DNA of 64,000 bases. Origin: Zhengella mangrovi (GTDB taxonomy: Bacteria; Pseudomonadota; Alphaproteobacteria; Rhizobiales; Rhizobiaceae). Location: NCBI RefSeq assembly GCF_002727065.1, contig NZ_PDVP01000008.1, forward strand, positions 124,001 through 188,000, in the 5' to 3' direction. How positions within the stretch are numbered: the first letter of the stretch is position 1; the number at the start of each line of letters is the position of its first letter. The position numbers were made by a program, and so were the translations under genes. The notes beneath the pieces are model-generated. The model had not been told where the DNA came from and searched no databases. It saw only the letters and a list, made by a program, of their open reading frames with translations. Of the stretch, positions 44,373 through 52,328 are shown in pieces.

Positions 44373-45031
44373 TGCGCAGGTTCCGCACCAAGGCCGCGGC
44401 GGGCCTGATCGCCGTCATCGCCACGCTCGGCACAAGCGTTCCGGCCCGGGCCGAGCAGAACCAGGTCGACGCGAGCTTTCCGTCCGTCGTCTTCCTTGCC
44501 ACGGCGGACCGCCACGAGACCGTGTCCTCGATCGGCCCGGCCCGTCAGCGGGAGACGGCGCCGGTGGCACGCGCCGCGCCCGGTCCGGTCTACGTCGTCC
44601 AGCAGCCGCTGCGCGACGTGCTGGAAAAGGCCGCGCGCAGGGCCGGCCAGAAAATCGTGATCGCCTCGGCCGTGCGCGGCGACGTGGTTTCGACCTCGCT
44701 GCCGGGCGATCTCGACGCCATGCTCGACGAACTCGCCGCGACGCACAATCTCGGCTGGTACCGGGAGCGCGACGTGATCCGTGTCACGCCCGCGCCGGAC
44801 GGTGCCACGCGCGTTCTCTTCCTCGGCTCGATGACGTTCGAGGAACTGAGGCGGCCGCTGGCGGACGCGGGGCTGAACGAAGCCAATTACCAGATCCGCT
44901 ACGTCGACAATTCCAACTCGGTGATCGTCACCGGCGCGCCCGACCTCGTCGCCCGCGTGGAACTGGTGGCGGAAGCCTTCAACAAACGCAATTCCGGTGT
45001 TGTCGTCCTTCGCGGCGGCGAACGCAGCTGA
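44372..45031 (+). CDS. sctC: T3SS short secretin protein, N0-N1 domains only (RhcC1/NolW-like)
   Basis: A 219-residue protein with a signal peptide (residues 1-28, cleaved near ARA-EQ). Two periplasmic ring domains follow: an STN/N0-like one (VYVVQQPLRDVLEKAARRAG and DAMLDELAATHNLGWYRERD) and an N1-like one (NYQIRYVDNSNSVIVTGAPD). It stops there, without the secretin pore domain. Rhizobial T3SS split the secretin into RhcC1/NolW, which this matches, and RhcC2, which is not found in this window. It is translationally coupled to the regulator gene and followed by a needle-like gene. Confidence 0.82.
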   Translation: MRRFRTKAAAGLIAVIATLGTSVPARAEQNQVDASFPSVVFLATADRHETVSSIGPARQRETAPVARAAPGPVYVVQQPLRDVLEKAARRAGQKIVIASAVRGDVVSTSLPGDLDAMLDELAATHNLGWYRERDVIRVTPAPDGATRVLFLGSMTFEELRRPLADAGLNEANYQIRYVDNSNSVIVTGAPDLVARVELVAEAFNKRNSGVVVLRGGERS

Positions 45032-45059
45032 CCCATTCCGTCAAACACAGGAGACCGAC

Positions 45060-45236
45060 ATGAACAATACTTTCGCAGCCCAGGCCGCCGGCGCGGCAAC
45101 GGGTTCTTCATCTGGTTCGGGTAATCAGACCCTCAACGATGCCTTCGACTACGCGCTGAAGGAAGCACAGCAGACGCTGACGATCACCACGAAGAAGGGT
45201 GCTGATCTCTACGCGCTCAAGCAGCGTCCGCAGTGA
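45060..45236 (+). CDS. Very small needle/pilin-like protein, copy A
   Basis: A 58-residue protein preceded by ACAGGAGACCGAC. The N-terminal third is Ala/Gly/Ser-rich (AAQAAGAATGSSSGSG). A predicted helix (DAFDYALKEAQQTLTITT) and a conserved end, KGADLYALKQRPQ, follow. A second copy (58909-59100) has the same C-terminus and an almost identical ribosome-binding leader. Size, lack of a Sec signal and position between sctC and sctD suggest an SctF-type needle or a pilin. It has no clear similarity to known SctF, so this is a proposal. Confidence 0.7.
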   Translation: MNNTFAAQAAGAATGSSSGSGNQTLNDAFDYALKEAQQTLTITTKKGADLYALKQRPQ

Positions 45237-45311
45237 TGACAGTGCGATGGCGCGGGCATCGGCCGCCAATGCGGGGCGGCCAGACGACCAGACCAAACCG
45301 GGGCTACCGCC

Positions 45312-46283
45312 ATGATGGCAAACATGAAATCGCTGTTCTCGTCCGACTGGAGAAACGTCCTGGGACAATGCAGCCTGGAGGTGACCGGCGGCGCCCATGC
45401 CGGGGCCTCGACCATGGTCGTTCCGGGCGGCACGACCGTGGGCACGTCGCCGGCCAATGACGTGATCCTGGCCGGCGACGAGATGGCGGCGCGCCATTTC
45501 AGGCTGGAGGTCGACGCCAATCCGCTGAAAGGCGTGGTTCTTCACGCCCTGGATGGAAGCTGTCTCCTTGCGCGGGGCGAGCGGCTGGAAATGGGCGAAT
45601 ACTGCACGCTCACCTCCGGCGACGTCTTCCAGGCCGGGTCGGCCAGTTTCCGCCTGACCCGCGCGGTCGAGGGCCGGGACCTGGCGGTTCCGGCGATCAA
45701 GGCCGGCGTCATCGTTCTCGTCGGCGCGATCATCGGCCTGAGCTGGAGCCTGATCGGCGACCTCAGCGCGGCGGTCCGGCAGGGCAGTTCGCTGCTGGCG
45801 CCGGTGCAGGCGAGCGTGGAGCCACCGGCGGTGGAAGATTCCCCGACCTCGAGCCTGGTGCCCGCCAAGGGGGCGCCGGAGCCAGGCCGCAATCTCGAGC
45901 CCTATGTCTGGACGATCCGCGCCCGGCTGGAGGACCTCAGCCTCCAGACCGGCCTGCGGGTCGCGGCCAACGAAGACGGGACGCTGAAGGTGTACGGCCA
46001 GATCTCGGACCGGCAGGTGCCGTTATGGAACGAGTTCCTTCGCTGGTACGACGGCCAGGCGGGCTATCCGCAACTGGTCCGGGAAGTGCGCCATGGCGGC
46101 CAGAACGACGAGCTGCCCAGGCTGCAGTCGGTGTGGCTGGGCAACGATCCAAGCGCCGACTTTGCCGGCGGCATCACCGCGCGCATCGGCGACATCATGC
46201 CCGGCGACTGGAAGATCGTCGCCATTCAGGACCGGCGCGTGGTGCTTGAACGGGATGGTTCCAGGACCGTCCTGACCTACTGA
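45312..46283 (+). CDS. sctD: T3SS inner-membrane ring protein SctD
   Basis: A 323-residue bitopic protein. The N-terminal cytoplasmic FHA-like domain (residues ~15-118) includes TTVGTSPANDVILAGDEMAA. One membrane helix (AIKAGVIVLVGAIIGLSWSL) is followed by a periplasmic linker and a ring-building domain ending GDWKIVAIQDRRVVLERDG. This order is that of SctD (YscD/PrgH). The periplasmic part is shorter than in most SctD, perhaps with fewer ring modules. The start codon is uncertain: Met1, Met2 and Met5 are all possible, with only weak upstream sites. Confidence 0.82.
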   Translation: MMANMKSLFSSDWRNVLGQCSLEVTGGAHAGASTMVVPGGTTVGTSPANDVILAGDEMAARHFRLEVDANPLKGVVLHALDGSCLLARGERLEMGEYCTLTSGDVFQAGSASFRLTRAVEGRDLAVPAIKAGVIVLVGAIIGLSWSLIGDLSAAVRQGSSLLAPVQASVEPPAVEDSPTSSLVPAKGAPEPGRNLEPYVWTIRARLEDLSLQTGLRVAANEDGTLKVYGQISDRQVPLWNEFLRWYDGQAGYPQLVREVRHGGQNDELPRLQSVWLGNDPSADFAGGITARIGDIMPGDWKIVAIQDRRVVLERDGSRTVLTY

Positions 46284-46308
46284 GTGCAAGAAAGGCGAAG
46301 GCGAACCC

Positions 46309-46725
46309 ATGTCCAGGATCGACATCTCCACCCCGTCGCAATACCGCTCGGTCGAAGCGGCGCGATCATCGGCGACGAGCCCGGCCTCGGCGGCAGCCGC
46401 TGCGGCGTCACAGTCCCTCTTTGCCGAGAAGCCACGCGCGCGCAGCCGGCTCAGGCCGCGCGGCCGGGCCGAGACGCTTCATTCGGCCATGCAACTCGCC
46501 AAGGCGGAGACGGCTGCGCTTGAAACCATGCGCCGCGGCCAGGTGATGTCCAGCCTTTCGCGAATCCTTCTCGACCTGGAGAGCATGAACGGCGAACGCG
46601 AGACGGACGACATCGATACACTTTTTGTTCATATGCTTCGTGAGAATATCCGGCGTTTGCTGTTGGCCGAACGGCAGGATGGCAAACATGGTGCGGCGGA
46701 CAGGCTGCACCTGGCTCATAGATGA
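46309..46725 (+). CDS. Unknown protein within the T3SS cluster
   Basis: A 138-residue protein without recognised domain. The first 50 residues are Ser/Ala/Arg-rich and probably disordered. Residues ~55-125 are helical and charged (LHSAMQLAKAETAALETMRR, SSLSRILLDLESMNGE, FVHMLRENIRRLLLAERQD). It lies 25 bases after sctD on the same strand. A small chaperone, gatekeeper fragment or secreted regulator would fit the position, but the sequence does not decide. Confidence 0.6.
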   Translation: MSRIDISTPSQYRSVEAARSSATSPASAAAAAASQSLFAEKPRARSRLRPRGRAETLHSAMQLAKAETAALETMRRGQVMSSLSRILLDLESMNGERETDDIDTLFVHMLRENIRRLLLAERQDGKHGAADRLHLAHR

Positions 46726-46730
46726 CTGGC

Positions 46731-46787
46731 GGTCCGGCAAGCGTCGGACCGTGACGACCAGAAAGCCGGCTTCGTGCGGAAGCCGGC
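46731..46787 (+). promoter_or_regulatory. Two hairpins in the gap after the unknown T3SS gene
   Basis: GGTCCG/CGGACC (46731-46750) and GCCGGCTT/AAGCCGGC (46765-46787) form stems in the 186-base gap before the TPR gene. No T-run follows, so they may be a weak or factor-dependent terminator, or mRNA processing sites. Confidence 0.4.
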
Positions 46788-46911
46788 AGATCAAATCCGG
46801 CCCAGGCCGGTTTGTCCGCGGGGCTCCGATCCGGAAATCCTGACGTGACAAGCGTTCCAATCGACCGAAACCGGCATGTGGGCCGGGTGCGGGCGGGAAC
46901 AGGGGGCAGAC

Positions 46912-47433
46912 ATGGCGTTTCAACTGGGCGGCAATGCCGCCGCCGTCTCGTCGCATGCATCGGGCAAGACCGTTTCCGGTCCGGCCGCGGCACCGTCCGC
47001 GTTTGCCGGCGGGCGTCCCGCTCAACCGCAACGCAATGCGGTCGCGGCACCCGCCGTGGCGGCGGCGACGGCGGACAGGGCCGCCGCGCGAGGGCCGGCA
47101 GCCCTGGCGGAGCGCGACATCGACCTGCTCGCCTCGCTGGCCGCCATGCAGATCCGCTATGGCCGCCCGGAGGAGGCGATCGCCTATCTCATGGGCCTGC
47201 GCCGCATGCGGCCGGGGAATGGCAAGATCCTCCGGCTGACCGCGCTGGCGCTGATGAAGCTCGGCCGCTGGGACGAGGCCGAGATCCTGCTCGGTGAGCT
47301 GGAAGAGGCGCAGGGCGGCTCCAGCCGCGTGTCGGCCCTCTGGCGCGCTCTCATCCTCCTCAAGCGAAACCGGTTCGCCGATGCCCGGCAATGGTTCTGG
47401 CGGACCGCCGGCGCGGGGAGGGCCAGCGAATGA
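46912..47433 (+). CDS. TPR-containing T3SS protein (SctG/chaperone-like)
   Basis: A 173-residue protein. The N-terminal ~60 residues are Ala/Pro-rich. The rest forms two to three TPR-like helical pairs (DLLASLAAMQIRYGRPEEAI, LRLTALALMKLGRWDEAEIL, WRALILLKRNRFADARQWFW). TPR proteins such as SctG or class-II chaperones hold needle subunits or translocators before secretion, so a needle co-chaperone role is a reasonable inference. The ATG at 46912 follows AGGGGGC. The stop overlaps sctV by four bases. Confidence 0.7.
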   Translation: MAFQLGGNAAAVSSHASGKTVSGPAAAPSAFAGGRPAQPQRNAVAAPAVAAATADRAAARGPAALAERDIDLLASLAAMQIRYGRPEEAIAYLMGLRRMRPGNGKILRLTALALMKLGRWDEAEILLGELEEAQGGSSRVSALWRALILLKRNRFADARQWFWRTAGAGRASE

Positions 47434-49541
47434 GGGGCTTCCTGCGTTTCTTCCAGGGCCGGCAGGACATAGCCCTGATCGCCCTGGTGATGGCGACGAT
47501 CATGGTCATGATCATCCCGTTGCCGACGGTGATGATCGACGTGCTCCTGGCGGTCAACATCGCCCTTTCGCTGCTCGTGCTGGTGGTCGCGGTCTACCTG
47601 AAGCGCCCGGCGGACTTCTCGTCCTTCCCGGCGGTCATCCTGATTGCCACGACCTTCCGGCTGGCCATCACCATCTCGACGACCCGCCTGATCCTTTCCC
47701 AGGCCGACGCGGGCGCGGTGATCGACACGTTCGGCACCTTCGTGACCCGGGGATCGGTTCTCGTCGGCCTGGTGATCTTCCTGATCATCACGACGGTGCA
47801 GTTCATCGTGGTCACCAAGGGCGCGGAGCGCGTGGCCGAAGTGGCCGCACGTTTCACCCTCGACGGCCTGCCGGGGCGCCAGATGAGCATCGACGCGGAA
47901 CTGCGCAGCGGTGACATCGATGGCGAGACGGCACAGCGCAAGCGCGCCGAGCTGGACAAGGAAAACCAGTTCTACGGCGCCATGGACGGCGCGATGAAAT
48001 TCGTCAAGGGCGATGCCATTGCCGGCCTGATCATCGTGGCGATCAACCTGATCGGCGGCCTGACCACCGGCATGATGGTGCATGGCCTGCCGGCCGAGGC
48101 TGCCGTCAACGTCTATTCACGGCTGACCGTCGGTGACGGCCTCGTGTCGCAGATCCCCGCGCTGATCGTCGCCATGTGCGCTGGCATCATTACCACGCGG
48201 GTCAACAGCGGCAGCGGCGGCGATCTCGGCTCCGACATCTTCAACCAGCTGGCAGGCGGTTCGAAGGCGCTGATGGTGGCGGGCGCCATCGTTGCCGCCA
48301 TCGGCCTCGTGCCAGGGCTGCCGTGGCTCATCTTCTTCGCCATCGGCGGCCTGCTGGCCTTTTCCGGCTACATGGCGGGGCGGTCCGAGCGGCAGGCCCG
48401 TGCCGAGGCCGGTTCGCCCGAGCGCACGGCCTCGGTCATGGCCGGCGAGCAGGGCGGTGCCGGGGCCGGCGGGCGCAAGGGCGACAAGGCCGGAAGCGTG
48501 ATGATCGCGCTCGGCGAAAGCGTTCTGCGCGACATCGACCAGACCGCCTTCGTCGCACTTCGCGATGCGCAGATCGACGAGCTCTATAAGCTGACCGGCA
48601 TTCGCATGCCTCCCTTCATGCTGATGGAGGATCCCGACCTCGACGCCCGGGCCATTCACCTGGTGCTGGACGGCGTGACCGGGTTTTCCGCCGAGGTCCC
48701 CGATGGCATGCAGGTGGCAATCTGCGAGGCCGACCTGCTTGCGGTTTCTGGTGTCGAGGGGACGCCCGTCGACGAGAAATGGCCACTGCGCTCCGCCTTC
48801 TGGGTCGACCGCCAGGGGGGCGAGGCGCTCACCAGTGCCGACGTCGAAGTCATCGATGTCGCCGGCATCGTGGCGCGCGCGGCCGGGGCCTTCATGCGGC
48901 GCAATGCCTCGCGCATCGTCGGCTACCAGCAGGTGCAGGCGATCATCCGCGAACTGGGCAGCGAGCACGAGCAGCTTGCCGGCCAGATCAGCCAGACCAT
49001 TTCCGCGGTGCAACTGCTGCATCTTTTCCGGCGGCTTCTCGACGAGGGTGTGCCGCTGCTGCCGCGCCGGATCCTGTTCGAAGCGCTGCTGGAAGCCTCG
49101 GTGACCTCGGTCAGCCTGGAGCATCTGGTGTCATCGGCGAGAACCGCCCTGTCACGCCAGATCTGCGCCAACCTGGCCGGCGAGGGCAATGTCATTGCCG
49201 GATACGTGCTCGAACCCGCCTTCGAGGCCGCGCTGATGGAAGGCCTGGTCCGCAACGGCGACGAAAGCGCGCTGATGCCGCGGCCCGATGTTGCATCGGT
49301 TTTGCTGCAGGAGGCGGGGCGGGGCGCCAAGCGGCGGGAACTGGGGTCTCCGACGCCCGTCCTCCTGACCACGTCCGACCTGCGCTGGCCGTTGTCAGCC
49401 TATTTCCGCACCTATGCGGTCGATTTCCACGTGATGGCCTTCCAGGAGGTCGCGAGCGAGTTCCATTTCACACCGGTCGGCACGATCGGCGCCTCGCATC
49501 GGCCGGCTGACAGCGAACCCTTCGCGGAGGCGGCGGAATGA
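47430..49541 (+). CDS. sctV: T3SS export gate protein SctV
   Basis: A 703-residue member of the SctV/FlhA family. About eight N-terminal helices (residues 15-335) include the conserved cytoplasmic FHIPEP-like loop with RFTLDGLPGRQMSIDAELRS, whose central residues match GKQMAID of the family. The large cytoplasmic domain (residues ~370-700) forms the nonameric export ring (VGYQQVQAIIRELGSEHEQL). With SctD, SctJ and SctI alongside, this is the non-flagellar version. The chosen ATG overlaps the TPR gene stop. The C-terminal tail is short and acidic. Confidence 0.95.
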   Translation: MRGFLRFFQGRQDIALIALVMATIMVMIIPLPTVMIDVLLAVNIALSLLVLVVAVYLKRPADFSSFPAVILIATTFRLAITISTTRLILSQADAGAVIDTFGTFVTRGSVLVGLVIFLIITTVQFIVVTKGAERVAEVAARFTLDGLPGRQMSIDAELRSGDIDGETAQRKRAELDKENQFYGAMDGAMKFVKGDAIAGLIIVAINLIGGLTTGMMVHGLPAEAAVNVYSRLTVGDGLVSQIPALIVAMCAGIITTRVNSGSGGDLGSDIFNQLAGGSKALMVAGAIVAAIGLVPGLPWLIFFAIGGLLAFSGYMAGRSERQARAEAGSPERTASVMAGEQGGAGAGGRKGDKAGSVMIALGESVLRDIDQTAFVALRDAQIDELYKLTGIRMPPFMLMEDPDLDARAIHLVLDGVTGFSAEVPDGMQVAICEADLLAVSGVEGTPVDEKWPLRSAFWVDRQGGEALTSADVEVIDVAGIVARAAGAFMRRNASRIVGYQQVQAIIRELGSEHEQLAGQISQTISAVQLLHLFRRLLDEGVPLLPRRILFEALLEASVTSVSLEHLVSSARTALSRQICANLAGEGNVIAGYVLEPAFEAALMEGLVRNGDESALMPRPDVASVLLQEAGRGAKRRELGSPTPVLLTTSDLRWPLSAYFRTYAVDFHVMAFQEVASEFHFTPVGTIGASHRPADSEPFAEAAE

Positions 49542-49613
49542 TGCGGCAACCCATCCGGCGAGGCCGGAAGACGCTCGCCGGCCTGTCCGGCGACCGTGAG
49601 ACTTCAACAAGAA

Positions 49614-49630
49614 GCGGGCAGTAAGCCCGC
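49614..49630 (+). promoter_or_regulatory. Small hairpin just before the 61-residue protein gene
   Basis: GCGGGC-AGTAA-GCCCGC lies about eight bases before an AGGAG site. Such a 5' stem-loop can protect a processed mRNA and raise expression of an abundant small protein. This is inference. Confidence 0.4.
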
Positions 49631-49650
49631 GCAACACAGGAGAAGAGGCA

Positions 49651-49836
49651 ATGCAACCGATCGGAAACGGAGCCGGCCAGAACGCCGGACAAGCGAATGC
49701 CCGGGCGGGCGGGAACGCCCAGGCCGCCGGCAACGGGATGACGCAGGAGCAGCAGGCGCTTCTGGGCAAGCTGTTCCAGGACGTCCTGAACCGGATGATG
49801 GACCAGGCGACTGAAAACGCGAACTCGGGAGCGTAA
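49651..49836 (+). CDS. Small Asn/Gly-rich T3SS protein upstream of sctI
   Basis: A 61-residue protein with good initiation signals (ACAGGAGAAGAGGCA). Residues 1-29 are low-complexity (Gln, Asn, Gly, Ala). Residues 30-58 form a predicted amphipathic helix (MTQEQQALLGKLFQDVLNRM). In many systems the gene before sctI encodes the needle protein SctF, so by position it is a third needle candidate. Its sequence is unlike copies A and B, and it could equally be an export-switch or rod accessory factor. Confidence 0.6.
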   Translation: MQPIGNGAGQNAGQANARAGGNAQAAGNGMTQEQQALLGKLFQDVLNRMMDQATENANSGA

Positions 49837-49840
49837 TACC

Positions 49841-50269
49841 ATGCCCGTCGAACCAATCGGGGCGATGACGTCCCAGGCGGCGAGGCCGCTGCAGCAACTG
49901 GCCGCCAATTCCGCGGCCAGCCGTCCGGTCACGACGGAAGCCGTGATCACGGTGCGCCCGGACGCGGCGGCGTCCGCCCCCTCGCAGGCCTCGGTGATCT
50001 CCGACCAGATCGCCAACAAGGTCTATGAAACGCTCGATCGCGTCGGCGTGAAGCTGGCGCAGCCGGCCGGTACGTCGGCCGTCGACCAGGCCAAGCGCGA
50101 CATTGCGTCCGAGACGCTGTCGCCGATGGCCGAAGGAACGGCGACAACCGGGCACGAGGGCCTGGCGAACCTCTCCAAGGCGTTCGACCACGCCATGTTC
50201 ATGGCGACGGTCAACCAGGTGATCAGCGGCGTTTCCGACACGTCTCGGACACTCATCAAGCAGTCCTGA
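49841..50269 (+). CDS. sctI: T3SS inner rod protein SctI (NolB-like)
   Basis: A 142-residue protein with a variable N-terminal half and a C-terminal helix (SKAFDHAMFMATVNQVISGV, then SDTSRTLIKQS) typical of SctI/NolB. It links the export gate to the needle. It lies four bases after the small protein gene and 35 bases before sctJ. The pair nolB-rhcJ in rhizobia has the same order. Confidence 0.8.
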   Translation: MPVEPIGAMTSQAARPLQQLAANSAASRPVTTEAVITVRPDAAASAPSQASVISDQIANKVYETLDRVGVKLAQPAGTSAVDQAKRDIASETLSPMAEGTATTGHEGLANLSKAFDHAMFMATVNQVISGVSDTSRTLIKQS

Positions 50270-50304
50270 GCCGCCGGCTCGGGACCAAACCATCGGGGGC
50301 AAGC

Positions 50305-51087
50305 ATGGGATCCGTCACAAGAAGAAGCCGAAGGGGTGTTCCCGCCCTGGCCACGGCCGCTGTCCTGGCCGGTGCGCTGCTGCTGGCCGGGTGCAAGTCG
50401 GAGGTCTATTCCGGCCTGTCGGAACGCGACGCGCAGGAGATCATCGTCGCGCTCAGCAATGCGGGGATCGCGGCGGACCGGGTTGCCGGCGATGCCGGCA
50501 AGTATTCCATCGAGGTCGACCGTTCGCAGCTCAGCGCGGCTATCACCGAACTGACGAACCAGGGCCTGCCACGGCAGAAATACGGCTCGCTGGGCGACGT
50601 CTTCTCGTCCGACAAGCTGGTGTCGACGCCGTTCGAGGAGCGCGCGCGCTTCATGTACGCGCTCAACGAGGAACTCGCCGCGTCGATCAACCAGATCGCC
50701 GGCGTGGTCTCGGCGCGGGTTCACCTGATGGTGCCGGAGACGACCCCGTTCGAGAAGACCGCGCCACGGGCCTCGGTGTTCATCTACAAGGCGCCCGGAT
50801 CGGATCTCTCGGCGATCGTTCCGACGATCAAGAACCTGGTCGTCAACAGCATGGACGGGCTGAAGTACGAGGACGTCGAGGTGGCCATTTTCGATGCCGC
50901 GCAGGTGACCGGCAAACCCGCCATCACCATGGCCAGCCGTCTCGGCGGCATCGCGACGACCGTGCTGATGATCCTTGGCCTGGCGGGCCTGGCGCTGTTT
51001 GCCCTGACGCGGGTCAAGGCGATGGGCAGGGCGCCGCGGATCGCACCGGGCAGCCCGAAGATCCCGCTGCACGGGCACAGGGAGTAA
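50305..51087 (+). CDS. sctJ: T3SS inner-membrane ring lipoprotein SctJ
   Basis: A 260-residue lipoprotein. The signal peptide ends LLLAGC with Cys30 as lipidation site, followed by the ring-building domains (SGLSERDAQEIIVALSNAGI; FSSDKLVSTPFEERARFMYA; SARVHLMVPET). A C-terminal membrane helix follows (GGIATTVLMILGLAGLALFA). Complete and of normal length (RhcJ/YscJ/PrgK family). Confidence 0.95.
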   Translation: MGSVTRRSRRGVPALATAAVLAGALLLAGCKSEVYSGLSERDAQEIIVALSNAGIAADRVAGDAGKYSIEVDRSQLSAAITELTNQGLPRQKYGSLGDVFSSDKLVSTPFEERARFMYALNEELAASINQIAGVVSARVHLMVPETTPFEKTAPRASVFIYKAPGSDLSAIVPTIKNLVVNSMDGLKYEDVEVAIFDAAQVTGKPAITMASRLGGIATTVLMILGLAGLALFALTRVKAMGRAPRIAPGSPKIPLHGHRE

Positions 51088-51091
51088 GGTC

Positions 51092-51727
51092 ATGACACAA
51101 GGTCTTCTCACCTCTGCGGACCAGTTGTCGGCGCGGGCACGCGCGGGCCTTGCGACGGCACTCGGCGGCGAGGCACTGCTCGAGCGCATCCAGGCGGACG
51201 AGCGGCTCGGACCGCGCCTGATCGACCTGGCCGCGCGGCTGGAGGGGATGGCGTTCGCCCCGGCGGCGCACGACCGGCCGGGCACCGGGACTGCCCATGG
51301 CAGGCAGGATGCCGATGCCGCGCGCTGCTGGGCCGCCGACCCGGCCCGTTTTGAGCGGCTGTGCGGCCTCGTCCATCACGGCCACCATCTCCGCTCGTCC
51401 ATCCGCAAGGCGGATTTCGAACGGCTGCTGCGCGATTTCACGGAAGAGGACCTGGCCGTGGCGTTCCGTCTTCATCACCTGCACGGGCAAGCCGGCGGGC
51501 GGGCGATCGACATGTCGCGCCTGAAGGATCTCGTCGATGCCGCCGGGAGGTCGATCGTCGCGGCATGGCGCGGAACGATCGACCCGGCGCTGGACCACGA
51601 AATGGCGCTGATGGCAGATGCGCCGGCCGATGGTCCGGCGGGCCAGGGGCCAGCGGTGCCGCCCGGCCGGGCGCGGGCCATCGCGGAGGCCATCGCGGCC
51701 GATCTCTCGGCAAGGGACCTCACCTGA
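51092..51727 (+). CDS. sctK: T3SS sorting platform protein SctK (NolU-like)
   Basis: A 211-residue protein without strong motifs, placed between sctJ and sctL exactly where rhizobia carry nolU. Features are ERLCGLVHHGHHLRSSIRKA, FERLLRDFTEEDLAVAFRLH and a Pro/Ala-rich tail. SctK caps the cytoplasmic sorting platform under SctD. The assignment is mostly by synteny and length. Confidence 0.7.
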   Translation: MTQGLLTSADQLSARARAGLATALGGEALLERIQADERLGPRLIDLAARLEGMAFAPAAHDRPGTGTAHGRQDADAARCWAADPARFERLCGLVHHGHHLRSSIRKADFERLLRDFTEEDLAVAFRLHHLHGQAGGRAIDMSRLKDLVDAAGRSIVAAWRGTIDPALDHEMALMADAPADGPAGQGPAVPPGRARAIAEAIAADLSARDLT

Positions 51728-51728
51728 C

Positions 51729-52328
51729 ATGAGCGAGCATGCCGCCATCACCTACCGGGGACGGATCGTTCCGGCCGACGAGGCGAAACCCGCTTTGCCC
51801 GAGGCGGCCGACCCGGCGTCGCAGGCCGATGCCATCCTGGCCGCCGCGCATGCCGAGGCCGATGCCATCCGGGCACAGAAGCTGGCGAGCCTGGACATGG
51901 AATTCGAACGGCGGCTGGCCGAGCGCCTGACCACGGCCACGGCCGGCCTTGGCATCGGCATCCGCGACAGCGCCCAGATCCTGACCGACATCCTGCAGGA
52001 CGCGCTGGAGACGATGATCGGCGACCGCCGCACACCCGAGGTGCTGCACAAGGCGATCAACGCCGCGGCCAGCCGTCTCGGGCCCGATCATGGCATGACG
52101 GTGCGCGTCGCCGACGAGGATTTTTCCCGGCTGGAGGTCGTCCGCCGTGCCTATGCGCCGGTGACGACCGTTGCCATCGTACGCGACAACGGGCTGGGAC
52201 GCGGGCGTTGCGTTCTGGAAACCGGTGGCCGGAAATACGAGATCGGCGTCCAGACGCAGATCGAGGCGTTCAAGAAGCTGTCGGCCAAGGCCGCATCGGC
52301 CGTTCCGGATGCGGAGACCGATGCATGA
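51729..52328 (+). CDS. sctL: T3SS ATPase stator protein SctL
   Basis: A 199-residue protein. An Ala/Glu/Asp-rich N-terminal helix (DAILAAAHAEADAIRAQKLA) leads to a long helical region and a C-terminal globular domain (MTVRVADEDFSRLEVVRRAY; CVLETGGRKYEIGVQTQIEA). It is the FliH-like stator that holds and regulates the ATPase SctN. It overlaps sctN by four bases. Confidence 0.88.
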   Translation: MSEHAAITYRGRIVPADEAKPALPEAADPASQADAILAAAHAEADAIRAQKLASLDMEFERRLAERLTTATAGLGIGIRDSAQILTDILQDALETMIGDRRTPEVLHKAINAAASRLGPDHGMTVRVADEDFSRLEVVRRAYAPVTTVAIVRDNGLGRGRCVLETGGRKYEIGVQTQIEAFKKLSAKAASAVPDAETDA

